Positions 1-4,965 of a stretch of 5,273 nucleotides of DNA are shown piece by piece (the stretch's first letter is position 1; each line of letters starts with the position of its first letter). The stretch is from Puniceicoccaceae bacterium (GTDB lineage: Bacteria > Verrucomicrobiota > Verrucomicrobiia > Opitutales > Coraliomargaritaceae), in assembly GCA_003566795.1 (NCBI GenBank), contig PXBU01000151.1, forward strand, positions 1-5,273, written 5' to 3'. Made by a program: the position numbers and the translations under genes. A model generated the notes under the pieces. The model searched no databases and was not told the DNA's origin. It worked only from the letters and a program-made list of their open reading frames with translations.

Positions 1-917
1 CAGGCTTCAAAGTCCAGATAGTAGAGCGGCCATTTGACCGCCTCCAGTTGGGATCGAAGTTCCGGAGACTGCCATGGCTGGCCGGTTCGCACGGCCTCGC
101 GAATGCGGGACTGGGTCTCGCTGAGCGGATAGTTGTCCGGTATGTCCGGAATGGTCTCGATCCCCAGAGCGCTCAATCTTTCCCGACCGGCCGGGGTCAA
201 GCGATAGAGGTCACTGATCGGGTGCTCCAGCTTCGGCAAGCCGGCGCTGCAGTGGGTGTAGTAGGGGCAGTCGTATGGGCGAAAGCAGTGGTCACCGACC
301 GAAATGTCGGGTGGGTCCTCCAGCGCCAGCACACCGTGCAGCCGCTCGACTTCCCGGGCCACCCAGTCAGCCTGCTCCTGGCAGTGCTCGGTCGCCTCAT
401 GAAACCGGAACAGCTGAGAGAGATCGTAGTCCCCGCCCGGGTAGACATAGGTGTTGTCGATCACCAGGATGCCGGCATGCCGGACCGGGATACCCAACTG
501 CTGCAGGACCCAGTATTGGACTGATAGGTCCTGCAGGAACACCTCCTTCTCCGGTCGGGTGGAGCTTTTGACCTCGATCAGATCCCAGCCATCGGGGACA
601 CGAGCCAGAATATCGACCCGGACATAGAGATTGTGGGCCAGAAACGCGGCCTCATAGATGGCCGGCACCGCAGGGTCATCCATCAGCTTTTGGGTTTTGG
701 CGATGGCCGGCTGTCGCTGCCAGGGCTTGTAGCCGACCTCCACGCCACCCGGCCAGCGCTGCTGCGCAAGTTCCCCAACGGCGGAACCCACATCAAAAAT
801 CGCTTGCTGCTGGACAGACGGCGGCGCGGCCAGGTCTCGCTGATACGCATCGTGCCAGAGCTTCAGCTCACACTGGAGACCGGACATGAAGCGGGACTTG
901 CTCAAGGCAGGGGGCAT
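1..917 (-). CDS. DUF2779 / Cas4-RecB-like Fe-S nuclease, 5' part (runs off the window)
   Basis: The first 305 residues are visible; the gene continues past base 1. Residues 5-12 (LSKSRFMS) and QCELKLW with Cys16 are typical of the N-terminus of this family. A PD-(D/E)xK core is readable: Glu49 in VGELA, Asp102 in YVRVDIL, then Glu115-Val-Lys117 in WDLIEVKSST, followed by a Gln134-Tyr135 helix. Cys211, Cys217 and Cys223 (CFRPYDCPYYTHC) with Cys16 match the one-plus-three cysteine layout of Cas4/AddB-type 4Fe-4S nucleases. At residues 298-305 LYYLDFEA begins the DUF2779 region; its D-x-E resembles motif I of DEDD/RNase H-fold exonucleases, which is inference. The ATG at 917 is chosen because GGAG lies 5 nt upstream. 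Expected role is cytoplasmic DNA (or RNA) cleavage; the true substrate is unknown. Long plus-strand ORFs over this gene are shadows. Confidence 0.9.
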   Translation of the reverse strand, partial: MPPALSKSRFMSGLQCELKLWHDAYQRDLAAPPSVQQQAIFDVGSAVGELAQQRWPGGVEVGYKPWQRQPAIAKTQKLMDDPAVPAIYEAAFLAHNLYVRVDILARVPDGWDLIEVKSSTRPEKEVFLQDLSVQYWVLQQLGIPVRHAGILVIDNTYVYPGGDYDLSQLFRFHEATEHCQEQADWVAREVERLHGVLALEDPPDISVGDHCFRPYDCPYYTHCSAGLPKLEHPISDLYRLTPAGRERLSALGIETIPDIPDNYPLSETQSRIREAVRTGQPWQSPELRSQLEAVKWPLYYLDFEA

Positions 918-922
918 TTCGG

Positions 923-970
923 CTCCATCAGTATGACGAGACCTCCCTCGGCTGCGCCAACTCCATCAGT
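923..970. repeat. 10-bp direct repeat, two copies 38 bp apart
   Basis: CTCCATCAGT occurs at 923-932 and again at 961-970 (ACTGATGGAG on the minus strand). The right copy lies where the IS4-type similarity ends. The left copy contains the Shine-Dalgarno of the DUF2779 gene. It may mark a deletion or insertion junction, or be chance. Confidence 0.5.
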
Positions 971-999
971 TGGGCGAAAACCAGCTTTCCCGCGTACAT
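928..999 (-). pseudogene. IS4-family (DUF4372) transposase, N-terminal stump
   Basis: An ATG at 999 with GAGGGA 5 nt upstream opens a 23-codon frame beginning MYAGKLVFAQLME. From memory this matches the start of IS4-family transposases with an N-terminal DUF4372 domain, where the next residues are normally like xFLPxxTFRR. Here the match stops after about 13 residues and the frame ends at a TGA at 928-930, just before the DUF2779 gene. The rest of the transposase is absent, so this is a decayed or recombined insertion sequence. I could not identify a terminal inverted repeat or target duplication. The identification rests on a short match and should be checked. Confidence 0.55.
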
Positions 1000-1150
1000 C
1001 CGCTTCCCTCGAACAAATCCGGCAAGCGTGGGCCAAATTGCTGCAGGAGTTCAGTTCGGTGACACCCATAAAAACGCATTATTGCTCGCTCGATCAGTCA
1101 GTTATGGCGGTCAGGTGTTAAACGTGTCAGACGTAAGTGTACAAGTATAT

Positions 1151-1187
1151 GAATAAAACCCTCGCATAGGTCGGTTGACAGAGGGTT
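1151..1187 (-). terminator. Terminator-like hairpin, minus strand
   Basis: AACCCTC at 1157-1163 pairs perfectly with GAGGGTT at 1181-1187, giving a 7-bp stem and a 17-nt loop. On the minus strand the stem is followed directly by a T-rich run (TTATTC). The large loop weakens the call. It would end transcripts coming leftward from the phosphoesterase direction. Confidence 0.4.
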
Positions 1188-1296
1188 CGGACTGACCGTG
1201 GTCCTGCCAAATACTTGCTGCGAGATGAGACTACGCTTCGCCCGTCAGCCAGAATAGACCCGAGAGGTGCGTAGAAGCAGGTGTCGTCTTAATGCG

Positions 1297-1321
1297 AAAA
1301 ACTAGGTGTCGCTTGGCACCT
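1297..1321 (-). terminator. Terminator-like hairpin, minus strand
   Basis: On the minus strand AGGTGCC and GACACCT form a 7-bp stem (one G-T pair) around a 4-nt loop, followed after two bases by five Ts (1297-1301). This is a plausible rho-independent terminator about 255 nt past the phosphoesterase stop. The stem is only moderately strong. Confidence 0.45.
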
Positions 1322-1576
1322 GGGTCAAGCGGATTGCTGTTTCCGAATCGCCGGGCTTCGACCCACTCCCCTGTGATGAGGATTCGCTGGTAAAGCGATT
1401 GCCTTCCGCGACATCCGGGATGGCCTGCATAATTTAGCGATTGGCCTGTGTGGCTTGCCGTATGGCGCCCCTGCTCAATGTTTGGCACCGAGAATAAAAC
1501 CCGCAGCGCAGGACACACCATCGTGAGTTCATAATGGTTTCGACACTCGAAAACGCGCCGCCACAGGGAGGTCTAC

Positions 1577-2536
1577 TCACCCCGAAACCCAAACAAAATT
1601 GTCTTTGATGAGTCGGGCTTCGCCGTCAAACCGGTAGGCGCAAAGCTTGCCGGGTGTAGCATCCTTCTCATCCTCGCTGGCAATGCTGTAATCAAGGCAG
1701 GCGATGTGATCGGTCAAGGGCTCTGGGTCACCGGTCAGCCAATAGTGCCCGAGGAAAAGCAGCTTGTCGCCGTCATAGCCCGGCAGTGAATCCGCCGCGA
1801 TTGGTGAGTCGGGAATCCGATCGATCGCATCAGCAGGAACAATAGCCAATTCTCGATAACCGCGCTGTGCTCTCTCCCACCAACGCGTGCGAATCTGATC
1901 TCGCTCCTTTTTGTCTTTGTCACGAAATGTGATTCCCGGAGGCAGCGGAATCTCCCAGCCCTTGAGCAGGACTTCCGCAGCCTCATAGGCAGCTGTGCCC
2001 TTGGTTCCCAAGTCCACCCACGCGTTTTCCCGAAACCGCTGGTCGTCATCCAGATACACGGCAAGCGCATCAAGGGAAGGACGGTGCCAACACGCATGGA
2101 CCACCCGTAGCCCCCCCAGTTCCAGATAAACCGGGAGCGTTTTGAACCAGTCGATCAACTCCTGCTGCTTTTCGGTGACATCCGAATCCAGACTGCCCCC
2201 AACGGCACGAACAAAGGCCTCGTGCTGCTTCCAGTTGTCTTTACTATGCACACGCAGGTACTGCCCAGGACGAGCCGGATTCCTCGTGGCGTACATGATG
2301 GCGTTGAACTCGTGATTCCCCATCACCGCAAGCGCAGCACCGTTTTCAATCATGGGGCGGACAATGCTGATCACCTCCAGTTGTGCCGGCCCGCGGTCGA
2401 TGAAATCGCCCAGAAAAATAACCTGCCGTCTCGGGTGACGCCAAACACCCTCTCCATCAGCCTCGTAACCGAGCTCAGTCAGCAGCCGTTGCAGCGGTTC
2501 GGCATGCCCATGAATGTCACCGATCAAGTCATACAT
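1577..2536 (-). CDS. Calcineurin-like metallophosphoesterase (PPP-type), 319 aa
   Basis: A cytoplasmic binuclear metal phosphoesterase. All motifs of the PPP/diadenosine-tetraphosphatase group are readable in order: GDIHGH at 6-11 (Asp7, His9), GDFIDRG at 43-49 (Asp44, Asp47, Arg48), GNHE at 73-76 (Asn74, His75), a metal-binding His147 in RVVHACWH, and His264 in FLGHYW. The family hydrolyses phosphate esters, with protein Ser/Thr phosphatases and ApnA hydrolases (PrpE-like) among known members. The substrate here cannot be told from sequence. At 319 residues it is longer than minimal PrpE-like enzymes; the extra part, about 150-250, lies between the two late histidines and is charged. ATG at 2536 is supported by AGGAG 11 nt upstream, slightly long spacing. 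It is the last of four same-strand genes, 83 nt after the 74-aa gene. No signal peptide. Confidence 0.93.
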   Translation of the reverse strand: MYDLIGDIHGHAEPLQRLLTELGYEADGEGVWRHPRRQVIFLGDFIDRGPAQLEVISIVRPMIENGAALAVMGNHEFNAIMYATRNPARPGQYLRVHSKDNWKQHEAFVRAVGGSLDSDVTEKQQELIDWFKTLPVYLELGGLRVVHACWHRPSLDALAVYLDDDQRFRENAWVDLGTKGTAAYEAAEVLLKGWEIPLPPGITFRDKDKKERDQIRTRWWERAQRGYRELAIVPADAIDRIPDSPIAADSLPGYDGDKLLFLGHYWLTGDPEPLTDHIACLDYSIASEDEKDATPGKLCAYRFDGEARLIKDNFVWVSG

Positions 2537-2619
2537 TCGCTGAGTTTCTCCTGCTCTGAATCAACTGTGGGGTTCTACGCCCGAGAACAAGACCCATACA
2601 AACCCGACGCTCTTCTGAA

Positions 2620-2844
2620 TCAAAGATCATCGGTATCCTTCACAAACGGGCCATCATCCAGAGCAGAGATGGCTGGCGAGGTGTGCTCGGCAGTAAACAT
2701 CAGATTCAGATATTCAAATGACTTCGTGCTGTAATCCTCGCTGGAATTCATCCGAACATCTTCCGCTCCATGCTCCAGAGCCAGCTTGAATGCGGCCAGT
2801 GCCGCATCGATATCTTTGGTAAAAACATCAACTGAAACTTTCAT
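2620..2844 (-). CDS. Unrecognised 74-aa protein
   Basis: I do not recognise this family. ATG at 2844 is preferred because AGAGG sits 5 nt upstream; a GTG at 2850 in the same frame would add two residues but overlaps that site. The protein starts MKVSVDVFTKDIDAAL and has an alanine-rich, probably helical first half (residues 11-25). It is acidic at the end (KDTDDL). It has no signal peptide or membrane segment and only one cysteine-free globular-looking domain, so a small soluble protein is likely. A TGA of the upstream open frame (2854-2856) lies inside the ribosome binding site, which suggests translational coupling to what precedes it. It is followed by the phosphoesterase. Good spacing and protein-like composition make it probably real; function unknown. 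Confidence 0.65.
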   Translation of the reverse strand: MKVSVDVFTKDIDAALAAFKLALEHGAEDVRMNSSEDYSTKSFEYLNLMFTAEHTSPAISALDDGPFVKDTDDL

Positions 2845-2853
2845 AATCACCTC

Positions 2854-2940
2854 TCATGGGGCTCTTTCAAACAAAAAACGACATTCATCAGCCTGGATGC
2901 CTGCGGCAATCTGAACGCTCTCTTCGTAGCCGGAATGCAC
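2854..2940 (-). CDS. Possible 28-aa small ORF, or the tail of the 97-aa gene beyond its amber stop
   Basis: Directly after the TAG of the 97-aa gene (2950-2952) the same frame stays open for 31 codons and ends at a TGA only 9 nt before the next ATG. The stretch reads like protein (SGYEESVQIAAG, then ADECRFLFERAP). A GTG at 2940 could start it alone, but no clear ribosome binding site precedes it. It is either a C-terminal extension cut off by a nonsense change, a readthrough extension, a small gene, or chance. Confidence 0.3.
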   Translation of the reverse strand: MHSGYEESVQIAAGIQADECRFLFERAP

Positions 2941-2949
2941 TGGGCTGAT

Positions 2950-3243
2950 CTAGGAAACAAAATTGAAATTGACAAACACGTAGTCACTATGCTTTCTGCT
3001 AACCGTTACAGAGGATCTGGCCTTGACATGGCCAGACTGTCTCGCCAGGGCCTCCAGTGCAGCATCGTCAAGATCCGCTGTGTCGGCCAAACGAAATATC
3101 AGGCTCTCCCCAAGAATACCGTCCCAGCTCCACTTTTCATGAACCCCTGGCAGTCCCTTACACACAATTTTCCGGCGGAATAGCAGTCGAGTATCGGCAT
3201 CAATGCTCAAACCTTCGAATCCATCGATATCCTTCTCTATCAT
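2950..3243 (-). CDS. Unrecognised 97-aa protein
   Basis: I do not recognise the family. The ATG at 3243 has the strongest ribosome binding site of the window, a run of AGG triplets ending 7 nt upstream, which makes it very likely a translated gene. Visible features: an acidic N-terminus (MIEKDIDGFEG), a basic patch LLFRRKIVCK near residues 20-29, a tryptophan pair WSWDG near 38-42, a leucine/alanine-rich acidic helix ADLDDAALEALARQ near 55-69, and a beta-like hydrophobic end (YVFVNFNFVS). No signal peptide or transmembrane helix. It is the second gene of the minus-strand cluster. The stop is an amber codon, after which the frame continues to 2854, so the protein may originally have been 128 residues long. 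Confidence 0.7.
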   Translation of the reverse strand: MIEKDIDGFEGLSIDADTRLLFRRKIVCKGLPGVHEKWSWDGILGESLIFRLADTADLDDAALEALARQSGHVKARSSVTVSRKHSDYVFVNFNFVS

Positions 3244-3250
3244 GAACTTT

Positions 3251-3261
3251 CTCCTCCTCCT
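3251..3261 (-). promoter_or_regulatory. Strong ribosome binding site of the 97-aa gene
   Basis: On the minus strand AGGAGGAGGAG lies 7 nt before the ATG at 3243. The stop codon TAG of another frame coming from the 160-aa gene (ending at 3260) overlaps it, an arrangement common at operon gene junctions. Confidence 0.75.
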
Positions 3262-3311
3262 AAACGTTTACAGTTACCGATCGGCGCACATCCCATCCCC
3301 CAGCGGAATTC

Positions 3312-3794
3312 TCACAGTCTGGCCTCGCTGGGTTCATACACGTACCGGACATGTTCCGGGAGGTTGAATGCCTTATAGAGCAAAGGCAGATTGGGAAGCG
3401 AGGTCTCAACAGCGCAAGATAAAAGCCGCATGGTCCGTTGGGTCCACTGAACCGAGATTTCAATTTCCATCCATGGCCAGTGCCGAGGTCCGCTCACATG
3501 ATCTTCAGGGCGGCAAAGCCGGTAAACTTCATAGGGTCCAACGAACCCTGCCTTGGCGGCAGAAATGGCTTCCAGGTGCCTTCCATAGAGGCCGTTGTCT
3601 CTCACATGTGCAAAAAATACTGCCACAGAACTAAGCGAAAACGCGCTGTTATTGACAAAAAACAAATTGCCTTGATCTTGAAGCAGCCACATGATCGGTT
3701 CTTCCGAATCAGTCAAGAAAGCGCCATCTGGGAGCGCTTTTCGTGTATTGAAAATCAGTTTCGACAGCGCTGTGGCATCGGCACTTTTGGTCAT
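3312..3794 (-). CDS. Unrecognised 160-aa protein, possibly frameshifted at its end
   Basis: I do not recognise the family. ATG at 3794 starts MTKSADATALSK; no clear ribosome binding site is visible, and a TTG at 3809 in frame is the only upstream alternative before a TAA. The protein has a hydrophobic beta-rich middle (IMWLLQ, NLFFVNN, VAVFFAHV), then GPYEVYRLCRPED, a tryptophan motif HWPWMEIEISVQW, and the end VRYVYEPSEARL. No signal peptide. It is probably the first gene of the minus-strand cluster. The stop at 3312-3314 leaves 68 nt to the next start, but a +1-shifted frame crosses it and reads NSAGGWDVRRSVTVNV to a TAG at 3260 inside the next ribosome binding site. That ending looks more natural than the annotated one, so a recent one-base change is possible. 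Bases 3713-3733 recur at 4104-4124. Confidence 0.6.
   Translation of the reverse strand: MTKSADATALSKLIFNTRKALPDGAFLTDSEEPIMWLLQDQGNLFFVNNSAFSLSSVAVFFAHVRDNGLYGRHLEAISAAKAGFVGPYEVYRLCRPEDHVSGPRHWPWMEIEISVQWTQRTMRLLSCAVETSLPNLPLLYKAFNLPEHVRYVYEPSEARL
3713..3733. repeat. 21-bp imperfect direct repeat, copy 1 (inside the 160-aa gene)
   Basis: Matches 4104-4124 at 19 of 21 positions. On the minus strand it encodes the LPDGAFL part of the 160-aa protein. It also contains a hairpin, AAAGCGC (3718-3724) with GCGCTTT (3734-3740). Confidence 0.6.
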
Positions 3795-3971
3795 AGGGCT
3801 GCGTTTCAAATCGGCTTAAGTCCAGAACTGCAAAGCGGGAGTGGCTCTTCCTGATGAGCTTAGATCCCTGCCGCACCGAGGTCAGGACAAATGACTTCTG
3901 CGCCAGGAGTCAGGGAAGCTTCCATCTCTCGGAGTCATGCCCCGATCAGCGTTTTTCGAGATGATGAACGT

Positions 3972-3984
3972 GACTGTTACAGTC
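3972..3984. repeat. 13-bp palindrome
   Basis: GACTGT and ACAGTC flank one central base. It lies about 180 nt upstream of the 160-aa start, so it could be an operator. It is not a LexA box, which needs 8 bases between CTGT and ACAG. Confidence 0.3.
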
Positions 3985-4068
3985 TGCAATCCTTCCTTCA
4001 GAATAGCAGTGGGGAGGATGGGGAAAACTGAGAATTCACCATTCGACCCCAACTCCATATTACAGGCT

Positions 4069-4239
4069 TTAGCGACAAATGGTGTCGCATAATGGGCAGG
4101 ATCTCAAGAAGGCGCCATCTGAGACAGCTGCATTCATACTCGTGGTTGAAACAGCAAGTTCTGCTGTACGGTCGCGGCAGGATTCCAGGGGTTGGGAATT
4201 GGTGCGAATGATGGGGAGGGTGGAAATCCCTTGGGCCGA
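4069..4239 (-). pseudogene. Possible relic related to the 160-aa gene
   Basis: An open minus-strand frame of 56 codons, bounded by a TAG at 4240-4242 and a TAA at 4069-4071. It has no good start or ribosome binding site. It contains AAVSDGAFLRS, encoded by the second copy of the 21-bp repeat, comparable to KALPDGAFLTD at about residues 20-30 of the 160-aa protein, and is in the same strand and frame relation. It may be a diverged fragment of a paralogue. The similarity is short and outside the repeat it is weak. Confidence 0.25.
4104..4124. repeat. 21-bp imperfect direct repeat, copy 2
   Basis: 19 of 21 bases match 3713-3733, in the same orientation and 391 bp to the right. A shorter 9-bp core, CGCCATCTG, recurs once more at 4526-4534. 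Confidence 0.6.
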
Positions 4240-4288
4240 CTATCGGCATAGCGAATCTGCGGTGATTGCCAATGGCTGACACCGCAAT

Positions 4289-4510
4289 TTGCGAGATCAT
4301 GTTCCTACAGCCGTTGCCACGCCGTCTGCCAGGGCAGAGTTCCATGTAGGTGGTTTGGGAAAACTGCATAATCTCGTTTTTGCCATGAACTCGCGCTCCC
4401 CGTTCAGCGGGAACTCGGTCATTGCTCGGCTCAGTTTGACTCCACGGAGGATGAAAGAAGCCGCCCCAATGGATTTGGCTGCGCGCGACATTTGGGTCAT
4501 CTACCGATGA
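4289..4510 (+). CDS. Doubtful 73-aa ORF, strand uncertain
   Basis: An open frame from a TTG, with protein-like codons and an end reading DLAARDIWVIYR. There is no ribosome binding site. The opposite strand (4297-4500) carries an equally open frame with an ATG and fair codon choice, so which strand, if any, was coding cannot be decided. I recognise neither product. Most likely a relic or a conserved non-coding segment. Confidence 0.2.
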   Translation: MRDHVPTAVATPSARAEFHVGGLGKLHNLVFAMNSRSPFSGNSVIARLSLTPRRMKEAAPMDLAARDIWVIYR

Positions 4511-4584
4511 GCCGCTTCAGACAGCCGCCATCTGCGGCAACCGCTTTCCCAAGGGGGAGGTCAGCCTATGCTGCTCGATTAGAA

Positions 4585-4813
4585 CTAGCCCGACCACAAA
4601 AACCTTCTGTAGAGCGCCTCGGACGCCGCCCGCCGGTCTAGCGTCACAGTATTCTCTCGCCACCCTTGCAGTACATGCAGGGGAGAATCCAATTCGCCCT
4701 GAGGCTCCACAATAACCGAAGGCAATCTCACGTCCGACCAACTCCACAAACCCGGGCCAAAGTCCTCCAATGCCCAATGATTTGCCGTGTAGGCGAACCG
4801 GCCGCTCGCCGGT
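4585..4813 (-). pseudogene. Possible C-terminal gene fragment
   Basis: A minus-strand frame open for 75 codons after a TAA, ending at a TAG at 4585. It lacks an ATG and a ribosome binding site; a TTG at 4770 is the only candidate I noted. The end, LHVLQGWRENTVTLDRR then ALYRRFLWSG, reads like real protein. It may be the remains of a gene whose start was lost near the inverted repeat at 4796-4814. Family not recognised. Confidence 0.25.
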
Positions 4814-4814
4814 T
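4796..4814. repeat. Inverted repeat, 7-bp GC-rich stem, 5-nt loop
   Basis: AACCGGC (4796-4802) pairs with GCCGGTT (4808-4814). No run of Ts follows on either strand, so a rho-independent terminator is not well supported. It sits at the upstream edge of the minus-strand fragment ending at 4585. Confidence 0.4.
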
Positions 4815-4873
4815 AATTGGTGTCGATGTAGTGTTCGTGGAATGACCTGCGTGTCAGTGACTGATGGTCGATA

Positions 4874-4910
4874 TCAATTGCCGGAACTGCAAACACTCAG
4901 TTACAATTGA
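4874..4910. promoter_or_regulatory. Nested inverted repeat upstream of the glycosylase gene
   Basis: TCAATTG (4874-4880) pairs with CAATTGA (4904-4910), and inside it AACTG (4885-4889) pairs with CAGTT (4898-4902) around an 8-nt loop. It ends 55 nt before the ATG at 4966. A weak promoter-like pair overlaps its right arm: TTACAA at 4901-4906 and GATAAA 17 nt later. It could be an operator or a folded leader; it lacks a T-run. Confidence 0.35.
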
Positions 4911-4965
4911 ACCGCAATAGTACGATAAAGCGTTTAAGTTATCTCGACTCGGGCATAGAATCCTT

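Larger units (their letters stand above)
1000..1576. other. Stretch with no convincing gene
   Basis: This lies between the IS stump and the phosphoesterase gene. It probably includes the upstream part of the lost insertion sequence at its left end. Two minus-strand terminator-like hairpins are listed separately. A 96-aa minus-strand frame (1231-1521) has no ribosome binding site, matches nothing I know, and contains one of the hairpins, so I do not call it. A weak minus-strand promoter-like pair, TTGTAC and TTTAAC 16 nt apart at about 1118-1145, could serve the DUF2779 gene, but the evidence is slight. A TTGACA at 1175-1180 on the plus strand has no partner -10 box. Confidence 0.5.
3810..4965. 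other. Long stretch with no convincing gene
   Basis: About 1.15 kb between the divergent 160-aa gene and the glycosylase gene. No tRNA, rRNA or CRISPR pattern is seen. It contains only short ORFs without ribosome binding sites, a partial copy of the 160-aa gene, and inverted repeats (each listed). The mix of open but unsupported frames on both strands suggests decayed genes. A 14-bp palindrome-like site TCTGCC-AG-GGCAGA at 4325-4338 is also present. Confidence 0.5.

Noticed and set aside
48..1121. Long plus-strand ORFs (48-524, 275-571, 633-1121)
   Set aside because: They lie wholly or largely opposite the DUF2779 gene, whose motifs are clear on the minus strand. The right end of 633-1121 covers the IS stump. 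Their products are proline/arginine-rich and match nothing.
1117..1123. GTTAAAC, matching the integron attC right core (GTTRRRY)
   Set aside because: No matching RYYYAAC partner or attC fold nearby and no integrase in the window; a 7-base match is expected by chance.
1175..1180. Perfect -35 box TTGACA on the plus strand
   Set aside because: No -10-like sequence at 16-18 nt and no plus-strand gene downstream.
1231..1521. 96-aa minus-strand ORF
   Set aside because: No ribosome binding site, no recognisable family, and a terminator-like hairpin inside it.
1735..2734. ORFs 1735-2097 (minus) and 2222-2734 (plus)
   Set aside because: Shadows of the metallophosphoesterase and the 74-aa gene in other frames.
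3718..3740. Hairpin with A and T runs, terminator-like on both strands
   Set aside because: It lies near codons 18-26 of the 160-aa gene, where a terminator would make little sense; the symmetry is probably due to codon content or to the repeat.
3368..3854. Plus-strand ORFs 3368-3634 and 3438-3854
   Set aside because: Opposite the 160-aa gene, without start signals or protein-like motifs.
3998..4369. 123-aa minus-strand ORF
   Set aside because: Composition rich in His, Pro, Cys and Arg, typical of a chance frame; no ribosome binding site.
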